From NCBI RefSeq assembly GCF_019219825.1, contig NZ_JAHUXH010000017.1, positions 1-64,000 of the forward strand: DNA of 64,000 bases. The letters run 5' to 3'. This document shows positions 7,947 to 16,713 of the stretch, in pieces (within the stretch, counting starts at the first letter, position 1; each line of letters opens with the position of its first letter). The stretch is from Streptomyces sp. TRM70350 (GTDB lineage: Bacteria; Actinomycetota; Actinomycetes; Streptomycetales; Streptomycetaceae). Position numbers and translations under genes: made by a program. The notes beneath the pieces were generated by a model. It saw only the letters and a list, made by a program, of their open reading frames with translations. It ran no database searches and was not told where the DNA came from.

Positions 7947-9518
7947 ATGCCTGCACACGAGGGTTCCCGCGCGTACGACGCCGTCATCGTCGGCGGCGGC
8001 CACAACGGCCTGGTCGCCGCCGCCTATCTGGCCCGCGCCGGACGGTCCGTACTGGTGCTGGAACGGCTCGGCCACACCGGCGGCGCCGCCGTCTCCACCC
8101 GCCCCTTCCCCGGCGTCGACGCCCGACTGTCGCGCTACTCCTACCTGGTCAGCCTGCTCCCACGGAAGATCGTGCGCGACCTCGGCCTGGACTTCCGCCT
8201 GCGCACCCGCACCATCTCGTCGTACACCCCCGTCGAACGCGACGGGCGGCCGACCGGACTGCTCGTCGGCGGTGGCGAGCAGCGGACCCGGGAGGCCTTC
8301 GCGCGGCTGACGGGCGGGGAGCGCGAGTACGAGGCCTGGCAGCGCTTCTACGGCATGACCGGCCGCGTCGCCGAGCGCGTGTTCCCCACGCTGACCGAGC
8401 CGCTGCCCACGCGGCACGAGCTGCGCCGGCGCATCGACGACGAGGACGCCTGGCGGATGCTCTTCGAGGAGCCGATCGGCGTCGCCGTCGAGGACCACTT
8501 CGCCGACGACCTGGTGCGGGGCGTGGTCCTGACCGACGCGCTGATCGGGACGTTCGCCGACGCGCACGACGGGGAGCTGCGGCAGAACCGGTGCTTCCTC
8601 TACCACGTGATCGGCGGCGGCACCGGCGCCTGGGACGTCCCCGTCGGCGGCATGGGCGCCCTGACCGGAGCGCTCACCGCCGCCGCCCGGGAGGCGGGCG
8701 CCGTCCTCGCCACCGGCCACGAGGCCCTGCGGATCGACACCGACGGCCGCACCGCCGAGGTCGCCTACCGCACGCACGACGGCGAGGGCGTCGCCGTCGC
8801 CCGGCACGTGCTGGTGGGCGCCTCCCCGCAGGCGCTGGCCGCCCTCACCGGCGACACTCCGCCCGCCCCCGCCGAGGGCGCCCAGCTCAAGGTCAACATG
8901 CTGCTCACACGGCTGCCGAGGCTGCGCGACACCTCGGTCGACCCGCGCGAGGCGTTCTCCGGAACCTTCCACATCGCCGAGGGATACGAGCAACTGGCCA
9001 CCGCCTACGCCCAGGCCGCCGCCGGTGACCTGCCCGCCGCCCCGCCCTCCGAGATCTACTGCCACTCCCTGACCGACCCGTCGATCCTCGGCCAGGACCT
9101 GGTCGAGCGGGGCTACCAGACCCTCACCCTGTTCGGCCTGCACACCCCCGCCCGGCTGTTCGCCCCGGACAACGACGCCGTCCGCGACGCCCTGCTGAAG
9201 CCGACCCTCGCCCAGCTCGACGCCCACCTGGCCGAACCCCTCGCCGACTGCCTGGCCACCGACGCCGAGGGACGGCCCTGCATCGAGGCGAAGACACCGC
9301 TCGACCTGGAGCGTGACCTGCGGCTGCCCGGCGGCAACATCTTCCACCGCGAGTTGTCCTGGCCGTACGCCCAGGAGGGCACCGGCCGCTGGGGCGTGGA
9401 GACCCGGCACGCCAACGTGCTGCTGTGCGGAGCGGGCGCCGTGCGTGGCGGCGGGGTGAGCGGGGTGCCGGGGCACAACGCGGCGATGGCCGTGCTGGAG
9501 GGGGGCGACGGGGTCTGA
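7947..9518 (+). CDS. FAD-dependent phytoene-desaturase-like oxidoreductase
   Basis: This 523-residue NAD(P)/FAD-dependent oxidoreductase belongs to the CrtI/amine-oxidase superfamily. The N-terminal Rossmann motif VIVGGGHNGLVAAAYLARAG (about residues 12-31) is followed by LERLGHTGGAA. The C-terminal FAD-contact block (LLCGAGAVRGGGVSGVPGHN) lies just before the end. Length matches the 'phytoene desaturase family' proteins that are usually not carotenoid enzymes in Streptomyces. No crtB or crtE is nearby, so carotenoid synthesis is unlikely. The ATG at 7947 is chosen because the Rossmann fold begins directly after it. Substrate unknown. Confidence 0.85.
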   Translation: MPAHEGSRAYDAVIVGGGHNGLVAAAYLARAGRSVLVLERLGHTGGAAVSTRPFPGVDARLSRYSYLVSLLPRKIVRDLGLDFRLRTRTISSYTPVERDGRPTGLLVGGGEQRTREAFARLTGGEREYEAWQRFYGMTGRVAERVFPTLTEPLPTRHELRRRIDDEDAWRMLFEEPIGVAVEDHFADDLVRGVVLTDALIGTFADAHDGELRQNRCFLYHVIGGGTGAWDVPVGGMGALTGALTAAAREAGAVLATGHEALRIDTDGRTAEVAYRTHDGEGVAVARHVLVGASPQALAALTGDTPPAPAEGAQLKVNMLLTRLPRLRDTSVDPREAFSGTFHIAEGYEQLATAYAQAAAGDLPAAPPSEIYCHSLTDPSILGQDLVERGYQTLTLFGLHTPARLFAPDNDAVRDALLKPTLAQLDAHLAEPLADCLATDAEGRPCIEAKTPLDLERDLRLPGGNIFHRELSWPYAQEGTGRWGVETRHANVLLCGAGAVRGGGVSGVPGHNAAMAVLEGGDGV

Positions 9519-9627
9519 CCGGGAGGGCGGTGCTGGGGGGCGCCGACAGCCCGCCCCGGTGACCCGTCGGCGGCGTCCGTACCGGCCCGGCTTGATGCAG
9601 GTCGCGGGGCGCGCGATCCTCGTACAC

Positions 9628-12018
9628 ATGGTGACGTCGCCGCTCGACGACGCGGCGCGAGCGACCACAGCCGGGGACGCCATGGCCGTGGTCGATACGC
9701 GCGGCGTCATCACGGGCTGGAGCGACGGGGCGCGCCTGCTCACCGGCCACTCGGCCGAGGAGGTGACCGGCCGCCCGGCCGCCGACCTGGTGGACGGCGA
9801 CGCCCGCACTCCCTGGCGCGCCCTGCGAGAGACGGGCGCCGCCGTGGTGCCCGTACGGCGGCGGGACGGACGACGCGCCGATCTGGCCCTGCGCGCCTGC
9901 CCCCTGGCGGGCGCCGACGGGCAGGCCCGGGTCTACGTGGTCACCGCGGCCCACGACGAGCGGACGCGGATGCTGGGCGAGCTGGCGTTCGAGCAGGCGT
10001 CCATCTCGATGTCCGTCTTCGACATGGGGCAGCGCTATCTGCGCATGAACGAGGCGGGCTGCCGGGTCATGGGCCGGCCCGAGGCGGAGTTCCTGCACCG
10101 CCACTTCCCCGACACCGTGGAGGACGCCGAGCACAGCCGCGGCTTCCTGCACCATCTGAAGCTCGTGGTGGAGACCGGGGAACCGCTCCACTACGAGAGC
10201 TGGACCCGCTCCCCGTCCGGTCGCCGCATGCACGCCTGGAACACCGAGATGTGGCCGGTGCGGGACTCCTCGGGCGAACTCATCGGCACCGCGCTGGCCG
10301 CGTTCGACAGCAGCGAGCAGCACTGGGCCCGGCAGCGGCTGGCGATGCTGAACGAGGCCGCCGAGAGCATCGGCACCCAACTCGACGTCGTGCACACCGC
10401 CCGGGAACTGGCCGAACTGGTGGTGCCCCGGCTCGCGGACTTCGCCAGCGTGGACCTGCTGGACTCGGTCCTGCAGGGTGAGGAACCCGCCGTCGGCGTG
10501 GTCGGCGCCGACGTGGTGCTGCGCCGGGCCGCCCACCACTCGCTCACTCCCGGGGTGCCGGAGGCCGCGATCGACCTCGGCGCGGAGGACGTCTACCCGC
10601 CCGAGTCGCCGCCCGCGCGTGCCCTGGCCACCGGCACCTGTGTGCTCACCCGGACCGGCGAGGCCGACCTCGACACCTGGCTCGCCCGGCACGAGGCCCG
10701 CACCGCCGTGCTGACCGGCGCCGAGCGGCCGGAGTTCTCGCTGATGGCCGTCCCCCTGATCGCCCGCGGTACGACGCTGGGCGTGGCCGTCCTCGTCCGG
10801 GCCCTCACCCCCGAGGCGCCCGACGCCTTCGACCGCGACGACGTCTCCCTGGCCCAGGAGCTGGCCAGCCGTGCCGCCGTGTGCGTCGACAACGCCCGCC
10901 GCTACACCCGCGAGCGGACCACCGCCCTCGCCCTGCAACGCAGCCTGCTGCCGCAGGCGGTGACCGGGCAGGCCGCGGTCGAGTGCGCCTCCCGCTATCT
11001 GCCGGCGCTGTCCGAGGCGGGCGTGGGCGGCGACTGGTTCGACGTGATCCCGCTGTCCGGGACCCGGGTGGCGCTGGTCGTCGGGGACGTCGTCGGCCAC
11101 GGCATCCACGCCTCCGTGACCATGGGACGGCTCCGTACGGCGGTGTGGACCCTCGCCGACGTCGACCTGCCGCCGGACGAACTGCTCACCCACCTCGACG
11201 ACCTGGTCGGCCACCTCGCCGGCGGCGACGACCAGGCGGCCGGCGAGTTCGGCGCGACCTGCCTGTACGCGGTGTACGACCCGGTGTCCCGGCGCTGCAC
11301 GGTCGCCGCCGCCGGCCATCCGCCGCCCGTCGTCCTGCTGCCCGACGGGACGGTCGAGGCCGTCGAGATGACCGCGGGGCCGATGCTCGGCGTCGGCGGG
11401 CTGCCCTTCGAGGCCAGGGAACTTCAGCTTCCGGAAGGTTCCGTCCTGGCCCTCTACACGGACGGCCTCATCGAGGCCCGCGACTTCGACGTGGACGCGG
11501 GCACGGAGGCCCTGCGCGTCGCGGTCGCTGCACCCGCCGAGACGCTGGAGGACATCTGCGACACCGTCCTCAAGTCCCTGCTCCCCGACAGCCCGGCCGA
11601 CGACGTGGCCCTGCTCATCGCCCGCACCCGTGCCCTGGACGCCGACCAGGTGGCCGTGTGGGACCTGCCCGCCGACCCGGCGATGGTGGCCACCGCGCGG
11701 CAGTACGCCACCGACCAGCTGACCGGCTGGGGGCTCGACGAGGCCGCGTTCGTCACGGAACTCGTGGTCAGCGAACTGGTCACCAACGCCATCCGCTACG
11801 GCGGCGCCCCCATCCAGCTCCGGCTCATCCGCGACCGCGCCCTCATCTGCGAGGTCTCCGACGCCAGCAGCACCTCGCCCCACCTGCGCCGGGCCCGCAC
11901 CTACGACGAGGGCGGCCGTGGCCTGCTGCTGGTCGCCCAGCTGACGCAGCGGTGGGGGACGCGCCCGAGCGGGACGGGGAAGACGATCTGGGCGGAGCAG
12001 GCGTTGCCGGTCGTCTGA
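9628..12018 (+). CDS. PAS-PAS-GAF-PP2C-HATPase regulatory phosphatase (SpoIIE/RsbU type)
   Basis: This 796-residue regulator is predicted to dephosphorylate an anti-sigma-factor antagonist and to act as an RsbW-like kinase in the same chain. In order: PAS (about 17-100), second PAS (about 115-225, with FDMGQRYLRMNEAGCRVMG), GAF (about 237-425), PP2C/SpoIIE (about 436-670, with GGDWFDVIPL, VGDVVGHGIHA and LALYTDGLIE) and a C-terminal HATPase_c (about 678-790, N-box ELVTNAIRYG, G-box DEGGRGLLLV). No transmembrane segment is evident. Start: ATG 9628 places the PAS directly after a short leader; an upstream GTG at 9559 would add 23 residues. No sigma factor or anti-anti-sigma gene is adjacent. 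Confidence 0.88.
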   Translation: MVTSPLDDAARATTAGDAMAVVDTRGVITGWSDGARLLTGHSAEEVTGRPAADLVDGDARTPWRALRETGAAVVPVRRRDGRRADLALRACPLAGADGQARVYVVTAAHDERTRMLGELAFEQASISMSVFDMGQRYLRMNEAGCRVMGRPEAEFLHRHFPDTVEDAEHSRGFLHHLKLVVETGEPLHYESWTRSPSGRRMHAWNTEMWPVRDSSGELIGTALAAFDSSEQHWARQRLAMLNEAAESIGTQLDVVHTARELAELVVPRLADFASVDLLDSVLQGEEPAVGVVGADVVLRRAAHHSLTPGVPEAAIDLGAEDVYPPESPPARALATGTCVLTRTGEADLDTWLARHEARTAVLTGAERPEFSLMAVPLIARGTTLGVAVLVRALTPEAPDAFDRDDVSLAQELASRAAVCVDNARRYTRERTTALALQRSLLPQAVTGQAAVECASRYLPALSEAGVGGDWFDVIPLSGTRVALVVGDVVGHGIHASVTMGRLRTAVWTLADVDLPPDELLTHLDDLVGHLAGGDDQAAGEFGATCLYAVYDPVSRRCTVAAAGHPPPVVLLPDGTVEAVEMTAGPMLGVGGLPFEARELQLPEGSVLALYTDGLIEARDFDVDAGTEALRVAVAAPAETLEDICDTVLKSLLPDSPADDVALLIARTRALDADQVAVWDLPADPAMVATARQYATDQLTGWGLDEAAFVTELVVSELVTNAIRYGGAPIQLRLIRDRALICEVSDASSTSPHLRRARTYDEGGRGLLLVAQLTQRWGTRPSGTGKTIWAEQALPVV

Positions 12019-12033
12019 GGACGGCGTTGCCGG

Positions 12034-13812
12034 TCAGTCGGCCGACGCCGCCCACCCCGTCGCCGTGATCCGTGCCGCGTCGGCGGGCCGCGCCTCGTCG
12101 AAGAGGACGGTGCGGCCCGCCTCGACGCGCAGGCCGTCGACGTATGCCCCACGGCCCACGTACAGCCGGTCGGTGGTGTACCGCCAGCGCAGGGTGAGCC
12201 TCGGGTCCGCAGGGAGGGTCGCCGTGAGCCGGTGCCAGGTGCGGCCCGACCAGCCGGTGACCCGGCCGGACAGGTGCTCCTCGGGCTCCTCGCCGCGCCG
12301 GTCGGTGGTGAACGGGACCGGCTGCCAGGTCGCGCCGCCGTCCGTCGAGGACTCCAGGACCAGGCCGTCGGCCGCCGGTTCGGTGTCCCACCACAGGGCG
12401 CAGCGCAGCCGCGCCGCGCCGGTGGACGTGTCGAGCGCGGGCAGCGTGAGCGTCGCGGTCGTGGAGCTCGCCATCCCGGAGAACCAGGCGGTACGTCCGC
12501 GTACGGGCCGTACCGGTACGGCCCGCGCCAGATGGTTCGCGGCGGCGACCCGGGGCGCGGAGCCGGAGCGCCAACCGCGCACCGGGTGGACCGAGTTGCC
12601 GAGCAGGACGAGGAAGGAGTCGGTGGTCGGGTCGAGGACGAGGGAGGTGCCGGTGAAGCCGGTGTGGCCCGCGGTGCGCGGGGTGGCCATCGCGCCCATG
12701 TACCAGTGCTGGTAGAGCTCGAAGCCGAGGCCGTGCTCGTCGCCGGGGAAGGCGGTGTTGAAGTCGGTGAACATCAGCTCCACCGACTCCGGCCGCAGGA
12801 TGCGCGCCCGGCCGTAGGAGCCGCCGTTGAGCAACGTGCGGCCGAGCACGGCGAGGTCCCACGCGCAGGAGAACACCCCCGCGTGCCCGGCGACCCCGCC
12901 GAGGCCGTACGCGTTCTCGTCGTGCACCTCGCCCCACACCAGCCCCCGGTCCAGCCCCGACCACGGCTTGCGGGCGTCCTCGGTCGCCGCGATCCTCGGT
13001 CGCCAGGAGGCCGGGGGATTGAAGCGAGTGCGGTGCATCCCGAGTGGAGCGGTGATCTCCTTTCGGAGCAGTGCGTCAAGACGGAGAGCGCTGATCTTCT
13101 CCAGCACCAGCTGAAGCGAGATCAGATTGAGGTCGGAGTACAGATACCTGCTCCCCGGCGCGCTGACCGGCGCCTCGTCCCAGATCAGCCGCAGCTTCCC
13201 CTCGTACGTCGGCGCGTTGTACAGCGGAATCCACGCCCGGAACCCCGACGTGTGCGTCAGCAGCTGCCGTACCGTGACGTCCTGCTTGCCCGCACCGGCG
13301 AACTCCGGCAGATACGAGGCGACCGTCGCCTCCAGCTCCAGCGCTCCCCGCTCGATCTGCTGCACGGCCAGGATCGAGGTGAACAGCTTGGACACCGAGG
13401 CCAGGTCGAAGACGGTGTCCTCGGCCATCGGTATCTGCTCCTCGGCCGGGAACTCGACGCCGGTGTCGCTCTTCTCGTCGTACGCCGCGTACCGCACCGC
13501 CATCCCGACCGGCTCGTGCAACGCCACGGTCCCGCCCCGCCCGGCGAGCAGCACGGCCCCCGCGTACCACGGGTGCCTGGGGGAGGGGCCGAGGAAGGCC
13601 TCGGCGTCGGTGACCAGTTGGCGCAGGTGCGAGCCGAGCAGCCCGGCGCGCTCCGGGGAGCCGTGGCGCAGAGTGGGGTGACCGTTCCCCGGAGTGGCGG
13701 CCGCGGCCGGTCCCGCGGGCAAGGGCGCGAGGGTCAGGGCTCCGCCCAGGGCCACGGCGGCTCGGCCGAGTTGACGGCGGGTCACCGCTCTGTCTGCCAT
13801 GCCTTCGGTCAT
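12034..13812 (-). CDS. Exported serine hydrolase (beta-lactamase / class C PBP family)
   Basis: A 592-residue exported hydrolase of the beta-lactamase/D-alanyl-D-alanine carboxypeptidase superfamily. A Tat-type signal (TRRQLGRAAVALGGALTLA, about 10-28) precedes the catalytic domain. The nucleophile motif is SVSK (in DLASVSKLFTS), the second motif is Tyr-Ser-Asp in LYSDLN, and GHTGFTGTSL resembles the third, HTG-type motif. The C-terminal 190 residues form a beta-rich region of the carbohydrate-binding or jelly-roll kind. The start at 13812 has GGGAGG 8 bases upstream. It converges on the phosphatase gene with a 15-base gap. The natural substrate (peptidoglycan peptide, ester or lactam) cannot be told from sequence. 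Confidence 0.85.
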   Translation of the reverse strand: MTEGMADRAVTRRQLGRAAVALGGALTLAPLPAGPAAAATPGNGHPTLRHGSPERAGLLGSHLRQLVTDAEAFLGPSPRHPWYAGAVLLAGRGGTVALHEPVGMAVRYAAYDEKSDTGVEFPAEEQIPMAEDTVFDLASVSKLFTSILAVQQIERGALELEATVASYLPEFAGAGKQDVTVRQLLTHTSGFRAWIPLYNAPTYEGKLRLIWDEAPVSAPGSRYLYSDLNLISLQLVLEKISALRLDALLRKEITAPLGMHRTRFNPPASWRPRIAATEDARKPWSGLDRGLVWGEVHDENAYGLGGVAGHAGVFSCAWDLAVLGRTLLNGGSYGRARILRPESVELMFTDFNTAFPGDEHGLGFELYQHWYMGAMATPRTAGHTGFTGTSLVLDPTTDSFLVLLGNSVHPVRGWRSGSAPRVAAANHLARAVPVRPVRGRTAWFSGMASSTTATLTLPALDTSTGAARLRCALWWDTEPAADGLVLESSTDGGATWQPVPFTTDRRGEEPEEHLSGRVTGWSGRTWHRLTATLPADPRLTLRWRYTTDRLYVGRGAYVDGLRVEAGRTVLFDEARPADAARITATGWAASAD

Positions 13813-13882
13813 CGAGGATCCTCCCGAACGTGGGTCGGCCGCGCACGTACCCGAAAGCATGTCCGCGCGCCGCCCCGATAAA

Positions 13883-13899
13883 TCTGACGCTCTGTCAGG
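13883..13899. promoter_or_regulatory. Operator-like inverted repeat TCTGAC-N5-GTCAGG (copy 1)
   Basis: TCTGAC (13883-13888) and GTCAGG (13894-13899) flank a 5-base spacer, 43 bases before the nitronate monooxygenase start. Position, spacing and flanks (AAAT on the left, AAAC on the right) match the copy at 23355-23371. A shared TetR-type regulator is inferred. Confidence 0.65.
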
Positions 13900-13941
13900 A
13901 AACCTCTTCCGTCGTCCGGAGGACTGCGGCATCCTGCGCCC

Positions 13942-15054
13942 ATGCAGACGGAGCTGAGCAAGCAACTGGGAGTCGAGCACGCCCTCTTCGGCTTCACGCC
14001 GTTCCCCGCCGTCGCCGCGGCCATCAGCCGGGCCGGCGGCTTCGGAGTGCTCGGCGCGGTCCGCTACACCGCCCCCGACGACCTCAAGCGCGACCTGGAC
14101 TGGATCGAGGCGCACGCCGAGGGCCGGCCCTACGGCCTGGACGTCGTGATGCCCGCGACGAAGGTCGAGGGCGTCACCGAGGCCGACGTGGAGGCGATGA
14201 TCCCGCAGGGGCACCGGCGGTTCGTCGAGGAGACCCTCGCCAAGTACGGCGTACCGGAACTTCCCGAGGGCGAGGCGTCCGGGTGGCGCATCACCGGCTG
14301 GATGGAGCAGGTCGCCCGCACACAGCTCGACGTCGCCTTCGACTACCCGATCCGGCTGCTGGCGAACGCCCTCGGCTCACCGCCCGCCGATGTCGTCCGG
14401 CGCGCCCACGACCGGGGCGTCCTGGTCGCCGCGCTCGCGGGCAGCGCCCGGCACGCCCGCAAGCACAGGGACGCCGGGATCGACATCGTCGTGGCCCAGG
14501 GGTACGAGGCGGGCGGCCACACCGGCGAGATCGCCTCCATGGTGCTCACGCCCGAGGTCGTCGAGGCCGTCGACCCGCTGCCCGTGCTGGCCGCCGGAGG
14601 CATCGGCAGCGGACAGCAGGTGGCCGCCGCGCTGGCCCTCGGCGCGCAGGGTGTGTGGACGGGCTCCATCTGGCTGACCACCACCGAGGCCGACCTGCAC
14701 TCCCCGGCCCTGACCCGCAAGCTCCTCGCGGCCGGTTCCGGCGACACCGTCCGCTCCCGCGCCCTGACCGGCAAGCCCGCCCGCCAGTTGCGCACCGAGT
14801 GGACCGACGCCTGGGACGACCCCGCCGGACCGGGCACCCTCCCCATGCCCCTCCAGGGCCTCCTGGTCGCCGAGGCCGTCTCGCGCATCCAGAAGTACGA
14901 GGTCGACCCCCTGCTCGGCACGCCCGTCGGTCAGATCGTCGGCCGGATGACCAGCGAACGCAGCGTGAGGGCCGTCTTCGACGACCTCACCCGCGGCTTC
15001 GAGCGGGCCGTCGACCGCATCAACCGCATCGCCGGAAGGAGCGGCCCGTCATGA
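13942..15054 (+). CDS. Nitronate monooxygenase (NPD/2-nitropropane dioxygenase family)
   Basis: A 370-residue FMN-dependent TIM-barrel enzyme. Family features: GGFGVLGAVRYTAPDDLKRD near the N-terminus, DIVVAQGYEAGGHTGE (the conserved GxEAGGHxG FMN-phosphate region, about 185-200), PVLAAGGIGSG and ALALGAQGVWTGSIWL. Class-typical reactions are oxidation of alkyl nitronates; many members found among acyl-CoA genes may instead act as enoyl reductases. The stop overlaps the next start by ATGA, so it is cotranslated with the acyl-CoA ligase downstream, which argues for a role in acyl-CoA or steroid-like breakdown. The operator at 13883-13899 probably controls it. Confidence 0.87.
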   Translation: MQTELSKQLGVEHALFGFTPFPAVAAAISRAGGFGVLGAVRYTAPDDLKRDLDWIEAHAEGRPYGLDVVMPATKVEGVTEADVEAMIPQGHRRFVEETLAKYGVPELPEGEASGWRITGWMEQVARTQLDVAFDYPIRLLANALGSPPADVVRRAHDRGVLVAALAGSARHARKHRDAGIDIVVAQGYEAGGHTGEIASMVLTPEVVEAVDPLPVLAAGGIGSGQQVAAALALGAQGVWTGSIWLTTTEADLHSPALTRKLLAAGSGDTVRSRALTGKPARQLRTEWTDAWDDPAGPGTLPMPLQGLLVAEAVSRIQKYEVDPLLGTPVGQIVGRMTSERSVRAVFDDLTRGFERAVDRINRIAGRSGPS

Positions 15055-16598
15055 ACCACCCCACCGGCTTCTGGGCCCAGGCCACCGCCGACCCCGACCG
15101 CCGCGTCCTCGTCGCACCCGACGGCGAGGAGTGGACCGCCGGACGCCTGCACGCCACCGCCAACCGCCTGGTGCACGGCCTGCGTGCCGCTGGGCTGGAA
15201 CGCGGCGACGCCTTCGCGGTCGTGCTGCCCAACGGACCCGAGTTCCTCACGGCGTATCTGGCCGCCACGCAGGCGGGGTTCTACCTGGTCCCCGTCAACC
15301 ACCACCTCGTCGGCCCCGAGATCGCCTGGATCGTCGCCGACTCCGGCGCCAAGGTGCTCATCGCCCACGAACGGTTCGCCGACCCCGCCCGCCGGGCCGC
15401 CGACGAGGCGGGCCTTCCGCCCACCCACCGGTACGCGGTCGGCACGCCCGCGGGCTTCCGGCCGTACGCCGAACTCCTCGACGGGCAACCCGAGTCGCCG
15501 CCCGCCGACCGCACCCTCGGCTGGGTCATGAACTACACCTCGGGCACCACCGGCCGTCCCCGCGGCATCCGCCGCCCCCTGCCCGGCAGGCTCCCGGAGG
15601 AGTCCTACCTCGGCGGCTTCCTCGGCATCTTCGGCATCAAGCCGCACGACGACAACGTCCACCTCGTCTGCTCGCCGCTGTACCACACGGCCGTCCTGCA
15701 GTTCGCCGGCGCCTCGCTGCACATCGGGCACCGCCTGGTCGTGATGGACAAGTGGACGCCCGAGGAGATGCTCCGCCTGATCGACACCCACACGTGCACG
15801 CACACGCACATGGTCCCGACCCAGTTCCACCGGCTGCTGGCGCTCCCGGAGGACGTCCGGCGGTCGTACGACGTCTCCTCCATGCGGCACGCCATCCACG
15901 GCGCCGCGCCCTGCCCGGACCACGTCAAACGGGCCATGATCGACTGGTGGGGCCCCTGTGTCGAGGAGTACTACGCGGCCAGCGAGGGCGGCGGAGCCTT
16001 CGCCACCGCCGAGGACTGGCTGAAGAAGCCCGGCACGGTCGGCAAGGCGTGGCCCATCAGCGAACTCGCGATCTTCGACGACGACGGCAACCGGCTGCCG
16101 CCCGGCGAACTCGGCACCGTCTACATGAAGATGAGCACGGGCGGATTCTCGTACCACAAGGACGACGACAAGACCCGCAAGAACCGCATCGGCGACTTCT
16201 TCACCGTCGGCGACCTCGGCTGTCTCGACGAGGACGGTTACCTCTTCCTCCGCGACCGCAAGATCGACCTGATCATCTCCGGCGGCGTCAACATCTACCC
16301 GGCCGAGATCGAGTCCGTTCTGCTCGCCCATCCCGCCGTCGCCGACGCCGCCGCCTTCGGCATCCCGCACGACGACTGGGGCGAGGAGGTGAAGGCGGTC
16401 GTCGAACCGGCCCCCGGCCACGAACCCGGCCCCGACCTCGCCGCCGCCCTCCTCGCCCACTGCGCCGACCGGCTGGCCGGATACAAACGCCCCAAGAGCG
16501 TCGACTTCATCGCCGAGATGCCCCGCGACCCCAACGGCAAGCTGTACAAACGGCGGCTGCGGGAGCCGTACTGGGAGGGGCGGGCTCGGGCGATGTGA
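15051..16598 (+). CDS. Acyl-CoA synthetase (AMP-forming, FadD-like)
   Basis: A 515-residue ANL-superfamily ligase that activates a carboxylic acid with ATP and CoA. The P-loop-like motif is MNYTSGTTGRPRGI (about 161-174), the A5-type motif is YAASEGGGAF, the A7-A8 region is VGDLGCLDEDGYLFLRDR then ISGGVNIYPAEIES, and the catalytic Lys is in DPNGKLYKRRL near the C-terminus. Coupled by ATGA overlap to the nitronate monooxygenase gene, so both belong to one operon. Substrate is unknown; the neighbourhood suggests a long-chain, branched or steroid-type acid. Confidence 0.88.
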   Translation: MNHPTGFWAQATADPDRRVLVAPDGEEWTAGRLHATANRLVHGLRAAGLERGDAFAVVLPNGPEFLTAYLAATQAGFYLVPVNHHLVGPEIAWIVADSGAKVLIAHERFADPARRAADEAGLPPTHRYAVGTPAGFRPYAELLDGQPESPPADRTLGWVMNYTSGTTGRPRGIRRPLPGRLPEESYLGGFLGIFGIKPHDDNVHLVCSPLYHTAVLQFAGASLHIGHRLVVMDKWTPEEMLRLIDTHTCTHTHMVPTQFHRLLALPEDVRRSYDVSSMRHAIHGAAPCPDHVKRAMIDWWGPCVEEYYAASEGGGAFATAEDWLKKPGTVGKAWPISELAIFDDDGNRLPPGELGTVYMKMSTGGFSYHKDDDKTRKNRIGDFFTVGDLGCLDEDGYLFLRDRKIDLIISGGVNIYPAEIESVLLAHPAVADAAAFGIPHDDWGEEVKAVVEPAPGHEPGPDLAAALLAHCADRLAGYKRPKSVDFIAEMPRDPNGKLYKRRLREPYWEGRARAM

Positions 16599-16713
16599 CG
16601 GGGCATGACGCGAGCGCACAACGGCCACACGGACAGCCGTGTCCAGTCGGCGAACTGGGCCGGGTGCGGGTTCGACTTGACCTGGTCCGGACACGGAACG
16701 AGGATCGACGGAC

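Noticed and set aside
7947..9518. Carotenoid biosynthesis gene crtI
   Set aside because: No crtB, crtE or other carotenoid genes are adjacent; the phytoene-desaturase-like family is much broader.
9124..11883. 919-codon minus-strand frame
   Set aside because: Antisense shadow of the PP2C phosphatase and oxidoreductase genes, with no recognisable domain.
16627..16642. Terminator hairpin ACACGG-ACAG-CCGTGT
   Set aside because: The stem has only 6 pairs and sits inside a possible operon; too weak to call.
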